From contig NZ_JACBYV010000001.1 of NCBI RefSeq assembly GCF_013408425.1, positions 5,270,001 to 5,334,000 on the forward strand: DNA of 64,000 bases, in the 5' to 3' direction. The position numbers and the translations under genes were made by a program. Shown here piece by piece: positions 34,053 through 43,014 of the stretch (within the stretch, counting starts at the first letter, position 1; each line of letters begins with the position of its first letter). The DNA is from Pseudomonas flavescens. GTDB taxonomy: Bacteria > Pseudomonadota > Gammaproteobacteria > Pseudomonadales > Pseudomonadaceae. The notes beneath the pieces were generated by a model. It had not been told where the DNA came from and did no database searches. It saw nothing but the letters and a program-made list of their open reading frames with translations.

Positions 34053-34313
34053 TCAGGCTGCCTGGCGGCTGGCAACGAAGGCTGCCAGGCTGGCCACGTT
34101 GGCGAAGTGGGTGCGGGTGTCCTTGGCTTCGGCATCGATCTTGATGCCGAAACGCTTCTGGATCGCCAGACCCAGCTCCAGGGCGTCGACCGAGTCTAGG
34201 CCAAGGCCTTCACCGAACAGGGTGAGGTCGTCGTCGATGTCCTGGGGGGTGATGTCTTCGAGTCCCAGGGAGTCGATGATCAGGTGTTTGATTTCAAGCT
34301 GTAGAGCGCTCAT
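34053..34313 (-). CDS. Acyl carrier protein (ApeE-like)
   Basis: An 86-residue acidic protein with the attachment Ser in GLDSVDALELG (about residue 40). The helical layout is normal for an ACP. It overlaps the acyltransferase gene by 20 bp and is followed by a second ACP gene after an 11-bp gap. Which of the two receives the aryl starter cannot be told from sequence alone. Confidence 0.9.
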   Translation of the reverse strand: MSALQLEIKHLIIDSLGLEDITPQDIDDDLTLFGEGLGLDSVDALELGLAIQKRFGIKIDAEAKDTRTHFANVASLAAFVASRQAA

Positions 34314-35103
34314 CTCTTGCGAGCTCCTTTATGAAATGCTGATGCAAATGGTCGTTGAGTTTGCGAGACGCTACCGGTGCAGCACCCATCGCGCTGAACT
34401 GGGCCGGATCGATGTCCTCACCCACGCGCAGGTGAATGTGGAAGCGCCGCGCTGGAATTCGGTACCAGGGCTCTGCCTTGGTCAGGGTGGTAGGTGTGAC
34501 GCTGATGACCACCGGGGTAATCACACGGGCGCCACGCAAGGCGATGGCCGCGGCACCCCGGTGGAACTCCGGTGCACAGCCTGGCGTGGTGCGCGTGCCT
34601 TCAGGAAAGATGACCAGCGTCTGGCCTTGCTGCAGTACACCGGCCGCTTCATCGAGCATGTCCATGCTGCCGCTGTTGCTGATGTAACCCGCGGAGCGGA
34701 TCGGCCCACGCATGCAGGGGTTGTTCCACAGGCTTTGCTTCACCACGCAGTTGGCATTGCGAGTGAAGGCGATGGTCACCACCACATCGATCAGCGAGGG
34801 GTGATTGGCGATGATCATCTGTCCTGGGCGGCCCAGGCGTTCGGCATGCTCGACTTCATAGGTGAGCACGCCACTGCGGTGCATGAACTTGACGAAGGTG
34901 CGGAAATTCCAGCTCACCACCTGGCGGGCGCGACGCTGCTGAGCCGCGGCACCGCCCGGCAGCAATGACAGCACGGGAAACACCAGCACACGCAGCACCA
35001 CGCCGCCGATGCCGAACAGGGTAAAGCTCGCCGCCGTCGCGATCAGTCGCCACCAGTAGGGCGCGCTGTAGCGCCTCACGGGCTTTTGTGTGACCAGGTC
35101 CAT
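34294..35103 (-). CDS. 1-acylglycerol-3-phosphate-type acyltransferase (PlsC-like)
   Basis: A 269-residue membrane acyltransferase. It has an N-terminal hydrophobic helix, the HX4D motif ANHPSLIDVV near residue 80, and FPEGTRTTPG near residue 151. It should transfer an acyl chain, here probably the polyene, to a glycerol- or sugar-phosphate-type acceptor. The start at 35103 makes it overlap the ApeC-like gene by 28 bp; a longer frame adds 26 residues without family likeness. Confidence 0.88.
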   Translation of the reverse strand: MDLVTQKPVRRYSAPYWWRLIATAASFTLFGIGGVVLRVLVFPVLSLLPGGAAAQQRRARQVVSWNFRTFVKFMHRSGVLTYEVEHAERLGRPGQMIIANHPSLIDVVVTIAFTRNANCVVKQSLWNNPCMRGPIRSAGYISNSGSMDMLDEAAGVLQQGQTLVIFPEGTRTTPGCAPEFHRGAAAIALRGARVITPVVISVTPTTLTKAEPWYRIPARRFHIHLRVGEDIDPAQFSAMGAAPVASRKLNDHLHQHFIKELARDERSTA

Positions 35104-35789
35104 TGGCGCTCTTTCCAGGTGTGTTCGAGGGTTGTGCAGCCGTTGCACAGGCCTTGTATCAGGCTCAGTGGATGCGGCCACGGCGCGCGTGGGCCGGTGC
35201 CCGTGCGCAGTTGCAAACTCCAGTCTTCGCCTGGCACCAGCAGCAGAGCCAGTGCATAGGGGAATGGAACATCGTCAATAAACGAGGCGTAAAGTTCCGG
35301 CTGGGCCTCTTCTCCGATCACCAGCAGCACTGCCGGTGCGCCATCGGCGAGCAGCGTTGCGGCTTCGAGCATGGCCATTTCCAGGCCATCGCCTTCTCCG
35401 GCCAGCGCGGTCATCTCGCTGGTATCGCCGCGCAGGATCGACCATTGACCGATGATCGCGTTGTGCACAGAAAGACTGAACTGTGTCGGCGACAGCGGTT
35501 CTGCTACTGCAAGGTCCTGGAGAATGGCCAGGTTGCGCGGGGTTTCGCCATGACGTGACGCGAACACCAGTGGCAAGGCCGAGTGACCTTCGGCAAGCGG
35601 CCAGGCGACCTGGAAAACCATGCGAGCCAAACGGCTCAAGCGACGGCGTTGCAGGGCCGGCAGAAAGCTGACATCCGGGCTCTCGCCAGAATCGTGCAGG
35701 TGCTCGGGCGCCTTGCTCCAGGCGAGCCAGTCATCCGTACTGTCCAGGCCGGGGGCCCAGGCACGCCATTGATCGATCCTGAAATGCAT
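35076..35789 (-). CDS. Ketosynthase chain-length factor-like protein (ApeC-like)
   Basis: A 237-residue protein like the N-terminal half of a ketosynthase. VFASRHGETPRNLAIL and SPTQFSLSVHNAIIGQWSI match the pre-nucleophile region. The active Cys is absent and the protein ends soon after. In characterised APE systems ApeC pairs with ApeO as the chain-length factor. It is the first gene of the APE operon, so the operon promoter should lie in 35790-36080. Confidence 0.83.
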   Translation of the reverse strand: MHFRIDQWRAWAPGLDSTDDWLAWSKAPEHLHDSGESPDVSFLPALQRRRLSRLARMVFQVAWPLAEGHSALPLVFASRHGETPRNLAILQDLAVAEPLSPTQFSLSVHNAIIGQWSILRGDTSEMTALAGEGDGLEMAMLEAATLLADGAPAVLLVIGEEAQPELYASFIDDVPFPYALALLLVPGEDWSLQLRTGTGPRAPWPHPLSLIQGLCNGCTTLEHTWKERQWTWSHKSP

Positions 35790-35945
35790 TTCTAGATGGA
35801 ACTCTGCTTGGCCCGCCGGGCATTCCTTGTCTGTACGACTGCCCTGTGCGACAAGAGCCTTGTCGATGGGAGCGATGCTGCACTGCCATTATCCGGGTGA
35901 TAACTTGGCCCCGCAAACATTAAGTAGCGATTTTCTGATGTATGA

Positions 35946-36005
35946 CGCGTTTCACCGCGTTTCTCGCTACTGTCAAGAACATATGCCTAGTATCAATGTA
36001 CTAGG
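35946..36005. promoter_or_regulatory. Candidate operators in the APE/parA divergent spacer
   Basis: Two motifs stand out in this 291-bp intergenic region. First, an 8-bp direct repeat cgcgtttc at 35946-35953 and 35956-35963, one helical turn apart. Second, a perfect 7-bp inverted repeat cctagta/tactagg at 35986-35992 and 35999-36005 with a 6-bp spacer. Either could bind a regulator of the APE operon (start 35789) or the parA-like gene (start 36081). No regulator gene is present in the APE cluster. Confidence 0.4.
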
Positions 36006-36080
36006 GGCTTTGGAGGTTTCGGTGCTACCACGCGGTTTGCGCTGAAAGTCCGGCGGACCCGGCTCAATATGGAGGTGCAG

Positions 36081-36851
36081 ATGCGGCGCGTGGTTTTCAA
36101 TCAGAAGGGTGGAGTGGGCAAATCCAGCATTGCCTGCAACCTGGCGGCGGTGAGTGCCTCCCAGGGTTATCGGACGTTGCTGGTCGATCTGGATGCTCAG
36201 GCCAATTCGTCCCACTACCTGACCGGGCTGACCGGTGACGATATCCCCATGGGCATCGCCGACTTCTTCAAGCAGACCCTGTCCAGCGGGCCGATTTCCA
36301 GGAAGAGCAAGGTCGATATCTACGAAACGCCGTTCGAGAACCTGCATGTGATCACCGCCACGGCCGAGCTGGCGGAACTGCAGCCCAAGCTGGAGCAGAA
36401 GCACAAGATCAACAAGCTGCGCAAATTGCTCGAAGAGCTTTCCGAGGACTACGAGCAGATCTATCTGGATACGCCGCCAGCGCTGAATTTCTATACGGTT
36501 TCCGCATTGATTGCCGCCGATCGCGTGTTGATTCCCTTCGATTGCGACACCTTCTCGCGCAACGCCCTGTTTGGCTTGCTGCGCGAGATCGAAGAGCTGA
36601 AGGAGGATCACAACGAAACGCTGGAAGTGGAGGGCATCGTGGTCAACCAGTTTCAGCCGCGTGCTTCGCTGCCGCAGCAACTGCTCGACGAGCTGATCGC
36701 CGAAGGGCTGCCGGTGCTGCCGGTGAACCTGATGAGCTCGGTGAAGATGCGTGAATCACACCAGGCCTGCACGCCGTTGATCTATCTCGACCCCCGGCAC
36801 AAACTCACTCAGCAGTACGTCGAGCTGCACGACCTGTTGCAGCAGCGCTGA
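36081..36851 (+). CDS. ParA-family ATPase, orphan
   Basis: A 256-residue P-loop ATPase with the deviant Walker [11 protein letters not shown] near residue 6, [10 protein letters not shown] near 35 and YLDTPPALN near 128. These are the ParA/Soj/MinD hallmarks. There is no ParB partner or centromere-like repeat near it, so chromosome partition is unlikely. A similar orphan ParA-like gene lies near gltB/hemE in other pseudomonads as I recall. It was started at 36081 because GGAGGT sits 5-10 bp upstream; an ATG at 36069 would add four residues. Confidence 0.88.
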   Translation: MRRVVFNQKGGVGKSSIACNLAAVSASQGYRTLLVDLDAQANSSHYLTGLTGDDIPMGIADFFKQTLSSGPISRKSKVDIYETPFENLHVITATAELAELQPKLEQKHKINKLRKLLEELSEDYEQIYLDTPPALNFYTVSALIAADRVLIPFDCDTFSRNALFGLLREIEELKEDHNETLEVEGIVVNQFQPRASLPQQLLDELIAEGLPVLPVNLMSSVKMRESHQACTPLIYLDPRHKLTQQYVELHDLLQQR

Positions 36852-36961
36852 TCGCGTCAGGCCAAGGCTTTGCTATCACTGCCCTCAACCACAGGCGACG
36901 GTGATGCTGCTCTAGGTCACGCAGGGAGACCCGGCTGAGGCAGGGTACGCACTGCTCATGG

Positions 36962-37396
36962 TCAAACGCCCTGAGTGTTCAACCAGGCGAGCAGTTGCGG
37001 CAGGGGCAGGGCGCCGCTCTGCCTGGCCACTTCCTTGCCGTCACGAAACAGAATCAGACTGGGAATCGAGCGGATACCCAGCTGGGTGGAGAGCTGTGGG
37101 TTGGCCTCGCTGTCCAGCTTTCCCAGTCGGCAGCGGGTACGCAGTTCGCTGGCCGCCTGCGCGAAAGTCGGTGCGAAACTGCGGCAGGGGCCGCACCACG
37201 AGGCCCATACGTCGACCAGCAACGGCAGGTCGCCCTTGAGTTGTGCGGCGAAGTTGCCCTGGCTGAGGTCGAACGGCGCACCCGGAAGCACCTCGGCCTT
37301 GCAGTGGCCACAACGCGGCGCCTCGCTCAGGCGGGCCGCAGGAATGCGGTTCAGGCTACTGCAACGGGGGCAGGGGATGATCGGCGAATCGCTCAT
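36962..37396 (-). CDS. trxC: Two-domain thioredoxin (TrxC/thioredoxin 2-like)
   Basis: A 144-residue protein. An N-terminal zinc ribbon (Cys9, Cys12, Cys29, Cys32) is followed by a thioredoxin fold with WCGPC at residues 67-71. The cis-proline loop is in IRSIPSLILF. It reduces protein disulfides and is the oxidative-stress-linked thioredoxin 2 type. The start at 37396 was chosen to give the family N-terminus MSDSPIIPCPRC. It is not the same gene as trxA at 56851. Confidence 0.88.
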   Translation of the reverse strand: MSDSPIIPCPRCSSLNRIPAARLSEAPRCGHCKAEVLPGAPFDLSQGNFAAQLKGDLPLLVDVWASWCGPCRSFAPTFAQAASELRTRCRLGKLDSEANPQLSTQLGIRSIPSLILFRDGKEVARQSGALPLPQLLAWLNTQGV

Positions 37397-37471
37397 GACA
37401 GGCTCCGGAAAGTCATTCAAGTCTCCGCAGACTATGGACTGCGCCCTGCCATCGCAAGGCGCACCTCATGC

Positions 37472-38449
37472 TCAGGTCAGGCTGGCGTAGATGTTGTAGG
37501 CACTGATGCAGGTGATCAGACAGCCGACGATGGTCAGCAGGGTACGTGCCGACAGCGTCTTGCACAGCAGGGCCGCCAGCGGCGCGGCGAACATGCCGCC
37601 GAACACCAGGCCGGCGACCATCAACCAGGTATCCGGCTGACCCGCCAGGAGGATGAAGGATGTTGCACTGGTGATGGTCAGGAAGAATTCGGCGAAGTTG
37701 ACCGAGCCGATGGTCGTGCGCGGGTCGCTGCCCGAGCCGAGCAGGCTGCTGGTGACCACCGGGCCCCAGCCACCACCGCCAGCGGCGTCGACGAAACCGC
37801 CGAACAGCGCCAGCTTGCCGACGTGTTTTGGCTCCTTCCTGACCAGCCTCACGTGACGATAGGCCTTGTGCAGGATGTACAGGCCCATCAGCAGCAGGTA
37901 GGCGGAGATGAAGGGCTTCATCACGTCGCCATCGAAGGTGGTGATCAGCACCGCACCGAGAATCGCACCGATGATGCCCGGCAGCAGCAGGCGTAGAAAC
38001 AGCGCCTTGTTGACGTTGCCCAGTTTGGCGTGGGAAATCCCCGACAGCCCGGTGGTGAACACTTCGGCGATGTGCACGCTGGCGCTGGCGGCAGCGGGTG
38101 TGGCGCCGGTACTGAGCAGGAAGGTCGTGGCAGTGATGCCGTAGGCCATGCCCAGCGCACCGTCGATGACCTGTGCGAAGAAGCCGACTGCCACGGCGCT
38201 CCAGAAGGCGCGACTGGTCAGCGCATCTTCGATGATCTCCAGGCCGGTGCTTTCGTGGTTGCCGAAGAACAGGCGCCAGGCGAGGAACAGCAGCAGGCCA
38301 GCCAGGGTGAGGATGGCGAACCACATGGCGGCGCGCAGGATCGGGTGGTTGTCCGGGTGGGAGACGTGGTCTTCCAGGGGGGGTAATCCCAGTGCCTGGT
38401 GTTCGTCGTTGACCGGGCTGTTGCTGAGATCGAGATTGCGAATTTTCAT
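37472..38449 (-). CDS. TauE/SafE (TSUP)-family permease
   Basis: A 325-residue membrane protein with about eight helices. The GFVDAAGGGGWGPVVTSSLL repeat and the earlier GFFAQVIDGALGMAYG repeat are the duplicated TSUP signature. Members carry sulfite, sulfoacetate or other organic anions. An ATG at 38449 was preferred to a TTG at 38458. It is upstream of, and on the same strand as, the thioredoxin gene, 76 bp apart. Substrate unknown; the neighbouring organosulfur genes at 3249-5699 are too far to link. Confidence 0.87.
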   Translation of the reverse strand: MKIRNLDLSNSPVNDEHQALGLPPLEDHVSHPDNHPILRAAMWFAILTLAGLLLFLAWRLFFGNHESTGLEIIEDALTSRAFWSAVAVGFFAQVIDGALGMAYGITATTFLLSTGATPAAASASVHIAEVFTTGLSGISHAKLGNVNKALFLRLLLPGIIGAILGAVLITTFDGDVMKPFISAYLLLMGLYILHKAYRHVRLVRKEPKHVGKLALFGGFVDAAGGGGWGPVVTSSLLGSGSDPRTTIGSVNFAEFFLTITSATSFILLAGQPDTWLMVAGLVFGGMFAAPLAALLCKTLSARTLLTIVGCLITCISAYNIYASLT

Positions 38450-38671
38450 GCAGTGCAAAGGCCTGACAGCGGGTGGTAGAACAGGCGAGTTGAAGCGGCG
38501 CGACGATAAACGGCTTTTGCCTGCAGGTCTAAGAACCTTTGGAAAGGTCTATATGCCTATTCGGTTTAATAGATAAGCAAATGCTCGCCAGTCGGCTATA
38601 CCAAGACTGCGTGCCAGCGTTCGCGTGCGGCGAGGGTTATCATGGATCGTTTGCGGGGGAGAGGTTGAGGC

Positions 38672-40135
38672 ATGAAGGCAGCGGTGAAAAAGTGGGTGCG
38701 CCTGACCGGGCTGGTAGTTGCCGTGACTGCCATGACCTTCTTCGCCCTGCGGATTTACGACGCCCAGAGCAAGCCTGATCTGAGCCCCTGGCATACCTTC
38801 GTGCCCCACGAGCTGAATGCCGATGAACTGGACTCCGCCAGTTGGCAGGATTACCTGCTGGCCGAACAGGCACTGTTCGCCTCGCTGCCGGACAAGGTCT
38901 ACGAGCGCCTCGACGATGCCGAGCGCGTGCCGGACAACCGCTACTTCGCGGACAGCCCGCTGAATGCCTCGCGCTTCGAATGGGACTGGAACCGATCCTA
39001 CGTGCTGGAGCCCGATGGCGAGCCGAAAGGCGCCGCCGTGATGCTTCACGGGCTGACCGACTCACCCTACAGCCTGCGCCACATCGCCAAGCTGTATCGC
39101 GACGCCGGTTTCATCGTCGTCGGCCTGCGTCTGCCGGGGCACGGCACCACGCCCGGCGCGCTTACCGACGTGACCTGGCAGGACTGGCTGGCCGCCACGC
39201 GCCTGGCCGTTCGCGAGGCCAGGCGGCTGACCGGTGCCGGTGACCCGCTGCATCTGGTCGGCTATTCGGCAGGCGGTGGTCTGGCGCTCAAGTACGCTCT
39301 CGATGCCCTCGGTAACGATGAACTGGCGCGGCCGGATCGATTGACCCTGATCTCGCCGATGATCGGCGTGGCCGGTTATGCCCGCTTCGCCGGGCTGGCG
39401 GGGCTGCCTGCCATATTCCCGGCTTTCGCCAAGGCCGCCTGGCTGGATGTACTGCCCGAGTACAACCCGTTCAAGTACAACTCCTTCGCCCTCAACGCGG
39501 CGCGGCAGTCCTACCTGTTCACCTCGGCCCTGCAAGAGCAGATCGCCACGTTGAGCCAGCGCGGTGCTTTGCAGGGGCTGCCGCCGCTGCTGACGTTCCA
39601 GTCGCTGGTCGATTACACGGTCAGCACGCCCGCGGTGGTCGACGCCCTGTACGCTCATCTGCCCGCCAATGGCAGCGAACTGGTGCTGTTCGACCTCAAT
39701 CGATTCGTCGACTTCGGGCCGTTGCTCGGTGCTCATGCCAAATCACCTACCGACTTGCTGCCAGCCACGCCGCGTCATTACCGCACCACGCTGATCGGCA
39801 ATACCTCGTCGCAGACGCTGGATGCTGCCGCCCGTATCACCGAAGCCGGTGCCACTGAGGAACAGGTGATACCGCTCGGCCTGGCATTCCCCCGTGAAGT
39901 GTTCTCGCTGTCCCACGTCGCCCTGCCATTTCCGCCGAGCGACTCGTTGTACGGCTTGCAGCCTGACGAGCCGGAGGATTACGGCGTGCACCTCGGCGCG
40001 TTGTCCGTGCGTGGTGAGCGAGGGGTGCTGCTGGTCAGCATGGAAGCCCTGCAGCGGGTGACGTCCAATCCGTTCTATTCCTATATGGTTCAGCGACTGG
40101 CTGAGCATGCCGGGTTCGAGGCGGCCAGGCAGTAG
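38672..40135 (+). CDS. Membrane-anchored alpha/beta hydrolase
   Basis: A 487-residue hydrolase. A single N-terminal helix (LTGLVVAVTAMTFFALRIY) anchors it to the inner membrane, and the rest faces the periplasm or remains attached. The oxyanion region is VMLHGLTDSPYS and the nucleophile elbow is GYSAGG (Ser about 199). The late His is in LSHVALPFPP. It looks like a lysophospholipase-type enzyme with an unusually long C-terminal part. Divergent from the TauE gene. Substrate unknown. Confidence 0.82.
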   Translation: MKAAVKKWVRLTGLVVAVTAMTFFALRIYDAQSKPDLSPWHTFVPHELNADELDSASWQDYLLAEQALFASLPDKVYERLDDAERVPDNRYFADSPLNASRFEWDWNRSYVLEPDGEPKGAAVMLHGLTDSPYSLRHIAKLYRDAGFIVVGLRLPGHGTTPGALTDVTWQDWLAATRLAVREARRLTGAGDPLHLVGYSAGGGLALKYALDALGNDELARPDRLTLISPMIGVAGYARFAGLAGLPAIFPAFAKAAWLDVLPEYNPFKYNSFALNAARQSYLFTSALQEQIATLSQRGALQGLPPLLTFQSLVDYTVSTPAVVDALYAHLPANGSELVLFDLNRFVDFGPLLGAHAKSPTDLLPATPRHYRTTLIGNTSSQTLDAAARITEAGATEEQVIPLGLAFPREVFSLSHVALPFPPSDSLYGLQPDEPEDYGVHLGALSVRGERGVLLVSMEALQRVTSNPFYSYMVQRLAEHAGFEAARQ

Positions 40136-40221
40136 TTCGCATCGCCCAGGCGGGGGCGCGCGAGCTAGGCGCGCTCTGTAGGCGACGACCCTTCGGCGAA
40201 GGTTACGCAATAACCATCATC

Positions 40222-40294
40222 GCATCGCCCGCAAGCGGGCTCCTACGGAGTTGGTGACGCACCCGACCATGTAGGAGCCGGCTTGCCGGCGAAT
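40222..40294. repeat. Inverted pair of Pseudomonas REP sequences
   Basis: Left arm at 40222-40246 is the inverted form of gtaggagcccgcttgcgggcg; the right arm at 40271-40294 is gtaggagccggcttgccggcg. The pair forms a REP doublet (BIME-like). A 16-bp direct repeat accatcatcgcatcgc also occurs at 40213-40228 and 40322-40337. It lies in the 264-bp gap between convergent genes and is a likely mRNA 3'-end element. Confidence 0.85.
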
Positions 40295-40399
40295 GGCGGC
40301 CACGGCGCGTGCTTGCGAAATGACCATCATCGCATCGCGCCTAAATCCACGCTCCTGCAGCGATGGCGTTTTACCGTTTTTTGGCCGCTGTCAGCTGGC

Positions 40400-42589
40400 T
40401 CAAGCCACTGCGTTGGCGCGTGCCGCATGCAGCTTCTTGTAGCTGTCGATCAGGCGCAGATGCCGGTCGAGGCCTTCGAGCGTCATGCTGGTCGGCGTCA
40501 GGCCATGGAAGCGCACGCTGCCGGCCACCGAGCCGATTGCCGCGTCCATGCGCTCGCCACCGAACATGCGCCGCAGGTTTCGTTCGAAGTTGCTCAGCTC
40601 GAGGTCGTCCTCCAACTGGATCTCCAGCACCGCGTTTACCGCCTGATAGAACAGCCCGCGCTCGACCGTGTTGTCGTTGTACTGCAGGAAGGCCTCGACC
40701 AGCTCCTTGGCATCGTCGTATTTCTTCAGCGCCAGGTGGATCATCAGCTTCAGCTCGAGAATGGTCAGCTGGCCCCACACCGTGTTGTCGTCGAATTCGA
40801 TGCCGATCAATGTGCTGATATCGGTGTAGTCGTCGACCTCGGTGTTGTTCAGGTTGCGCAGCAGCGACTTGAGTTCGCGGTCGCTCAGGGCATGCAGGTT
40901 GAGGATGTCCTTGCGGAACAGCAGCGCCTTGTTGGTGTTGTCCCAGATCAGGTCTTCGACCGGATAGATCTCCGAGTAACCCGGCACCAGGATGCGGCAG
41001 GCGTTGGCGCCGAGGTCATCGTAGGTCGCTACGTATACCTCCTTGCCGAGGTCTTCGAGGATGCCGAACAGGGTGGCGGCCTCCTGCTCGTTGGAGTCGG
41101 CGCCTTGCCCGGAGAAATCCCATTCGACGAATTCGAAGTCGGCCTTGGCGCCGAAGAAGCGCCAGGACACCACGCCGCTGGAGTCGATGAAGTGTTCGAC
41201 GAAGTTGTTCGGCTCGGTCAGCGCCAGGCTGTCGAACGTTGGCTGCGGCAGGTCGTTGAGGCCCTCGAAACTGCGGCCTTGCAGCAGTTCGGTGAGGCTG
41301 CGTTCCACCGCCACCTCAAGGCTGGGGTGCGCGCCGAAGGAGGCGAACACGCCGCCGGTACGCGGGTTCATCAGGGTGACGCACATCACCGGAAATTCAC
41401 CGCCCAGGGACGCATCCTTGACCAGCACCGGGAAGCCTTGCTCTTCCAGGCCCTGGATGCCGGCGACGATGCCCGGGTATTTGGCCAGTACGTCCTGCGG
41501 CACGTCCGGCAGGCACAGCTCACCTTCGAGAATCTCGCGTTTCACCGCCCGCTCGAAAATCTCCGACAAGCACTGCACCTGCGCTTCGGCCAGCGTGTTG
41601 CCGGCGCTCATGCCGTTGGAGAGGTACAGGTTCTCGATCAGGTTGGACGGGAAATACACCGTCTCGCCATCGCTCTGGCGCACGAAGGGCAGCGAGCAGA
41701 TGCCGCGCAGCGTGTTGCCCGAGTTGGTGTCGTACAGGTGCGAGCCGCGCAGCTCGCCATCCGGGTTGTAGATCGCCAGGCAATGCGCGTCGAGGATATC
41801 TTCGGGCAACGCATCTTTCGGGCCCGGCTTGAACCAGCGCTCGTTGGGGTAATGGACGAACTCTGCATTGGCGATGTCCTCGCCCCAGAACTGGTCGTTA
41901 TAGAAGAAGTTGCAGTTCAGCCGCTCGATGAACTCGCCCAGCGCCGAGGCCAGGGCGCTTTCCTTGGTCGAGCCCTTGCCGTTGGTGAAGCACATCGGCG
42001 ACTGCGCGTCGCGAATATGCAGCGACCAGACGTTGGGCACGATGTTGCGCCAGGAGGCGATCTCGATCTTCATCCCCAGGTCGGCGAGGATGCCCGACAT
42101 GTTGGCAATGGTCTGCTCGAGCGGCAGATCCTTGCCCGCAATGTAGGTGGTGGTATCTGACACCGGCATCAACAGCGCCTGGGCATCGGCGTCGAGGTTG
42201 TCGACTTCCTCGATGATGAATTCGGGGCCCTGCTGCACCACCTTCTTCACCGTACAGCGATCGATGGAACGCAGGATGCCCAAGCGATCCTTCTCCGAGA
42301 TATCGGCGGGCAACTCGACCTGAATCTTGAAAATCTGCGCGTAGCGGTTTTCCGGGTCGACGATGTTGTTCTGCGACAGGCGAATGTTCTCGGTGGGAAT
42401 GTCCCGCGTCTGGCAGTACAGCTTGACGAAGTAGGCCGCGCACAAGGCCGACGAAGCCAGGAAATAGTCGAACGGCCCCGGTGCCGAGCCATCGCCCTTG
42501 TAGCGGATGGGCTGATCGGCGATCACCGTGAAGTCATCGAATTTGGCTTCGAGGCGAAGGTTGTCGAGAAAGTTGACCTTGATTTCCAT
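40400..42589 (-). CDS. OsmC domain fused to YcaO domain
   Basis: A 729-residue protein. Residues 1 to about 130 fit an OsmC-like peroxiredoxin-fold domain (SAPGPFDYFLASSALCAAYFV with a Cys). From about residue 160 on it is a YcaO ATP-dependent domain, with GSTKESALASALGEFIERLN, then EIFERAVKREI, and a Pro-rich conserved region further on. YcaO proteins activate backbone amides using ATP; the E. coli protein helps RimO methylthiolate ribosomal protein S12. The start at 42589 gives MEIKVNFLDN. No RiPP precursor or partner dehydrogenase is present, so a housekeeping role is more likely than natural-product synthesis. Confidence 0.87.
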   Translation of the reverse strand: MEIKVNFLDNLRLEAKFDDFTVIADQPIRYKGDGSAPGPFDYFLASSALCAAYFVKLYCQTRDIPTENIRLSQNNIVDPENRYAQIFKIQVELPADISEKDRLGILRSIDRCTVKKVVQQGPEFIIEEVDNLDADAQALLMPVSDTTTYIAGKDLPLEQTIANMSGILADLGMKIEIASWRNIVPNVWSLHIRDAQSPMCFTNGKGSTKESALASALGEFIERLNCNFFYNDQFWGEDIANAEFVHYPNERWFKPGPKDALPEDILDAHCLAIYNPDGELRGSHLYDTNSGNTLRGICSLPFVRQSDGETVYFPSNLIENLYLSNGMSAGNTLAEAQVQCLSEIFERAVKREILEGELCLPDVPQDVLAKYPGIVAGIQGLEEQGFPVLVKDASLGGEFPVMCVTLMNPRTGGVFASFGAHPSLEVAVERSLTELLQGRSFEGLNDLPQPTFDSLALTEPNNFVEHFIDSSGVVSWRFFGAKADFEFVEWDFSGQGADSNEQEAATLFGILEDLGKEVYVATYDDLGANACRILVPGYSEIYPVEDLIWDNTNKALLFRKDILNLHALSDRELKSLLRNLNNTEVDDYTDISTLIGIEFDDNTVWGQLTILELKLMIHLALKKYDDAKELVEAFLQYNDNTVERGLFYQAVNAVLEIQLEDDLELSNFERNLRRMFGGERMDAAIGSVAGSVRFHGLTPTSMTLEGLDRHLRLIDSYKKLHAARANAVA

Positions 42590-42727
42590 GGAGCGGCACC
42601 GGCAAGCAAAACGAATGGCCGGCATTATCCGGGTTTTCGCCAGGAAGTCTTGTGCGTGGCCGGGTTGGCGGCTGAGTGGTGGCTTGTTGGCTGAATGCGT
42701 CGGAAAGCCGCTTTACCAAGATCTTTT

Positions 42728-42748
42728 ATGCGCATAAATTGTGCGCAT
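42728..42748. promoter_or_regulatory. Palindromic operator candidate upstream of ccdA
   Basis: A perfect 7-bp inverted repeat atgcgca/tgcgcat with a 7-bp AT-rich spacer ends 20 bp before the ccdA start. CcdA/CcdB complexes repress their own promoter through palindromic sites, so this is a strong candidate operator overlapping the -10 region. Confidence 0.65.
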
Positions 42749-42768
42749 TACTTGGCGAGGAAATTCTC

Positions 42769-43014
42769 ATGCTGTCTTCGTACGATCTGAACGCTCCGAA
42801 ACGAGCCGCCAACCTTCGTGTCAACGAGGATCTGCTCAACAAGGCCAAGGCTCTCGACATCAACCTCTCTGCCACCCTGGAGAAGGCATTGGCCCAGGCG
42901 CTAAAGGAAAAGCAGCGTGAGCAATGGTTGGCAGACAACCGACAGGCCATCACTGCATACAATGAGCATGTCGAGTCCAATGGCGTGTTCAGTGACGAAT
43001 TGCGGAGCTTCTGA
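42769..43014 (+). CDS. ccdA: CcdA-family antitoxin
   Basis: An 81-residue protein with an N-terminal ribbon-helix-helix DNA-binding part (KRAANLRVNEDLLNKAKALDIN) and a C-terminal toxin-neutralising tail (EHVESNGVFSDELRSF). Both match CcdA. It would bind and neutralise CcdB and repress the operon. A GCGAGGAAAT ribosome site precedes the ATG at 42769. The longer in-frame extension to 42676 crosses the operator and is not used. The stop overlaps the ccdB start by one base. Confidence 0.92.
   Translation: MLSSYDLNAPKRAANLRVNEDLLNKAKALDINLSATLEKALAQALKEKQREQWLADNRQAITAYNEHVESNGVFSDELRSF

Noticed and set aside
35790..36080. A small gene upstream of the parA-like gene (a 72-codon frame starting at 35827).
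   Set aside because: No ribosome site, no family likeness, and it covers the palindromic motifs of the spacer.
36081..36851. A plasmid partition locus (ParA with ParB and parS).
   Set aside because: No ParB gene and no centromere repeats are present, and the gene sits in core chromosomal surroundings.
40400..42589. A RiPP biosynthesis cluster based on the YcaO domain.
   Set aside because: There is no precursor peptide, dehydrogenase or transporter next to it, and OsmC-YcaO fusions occur as single genes.
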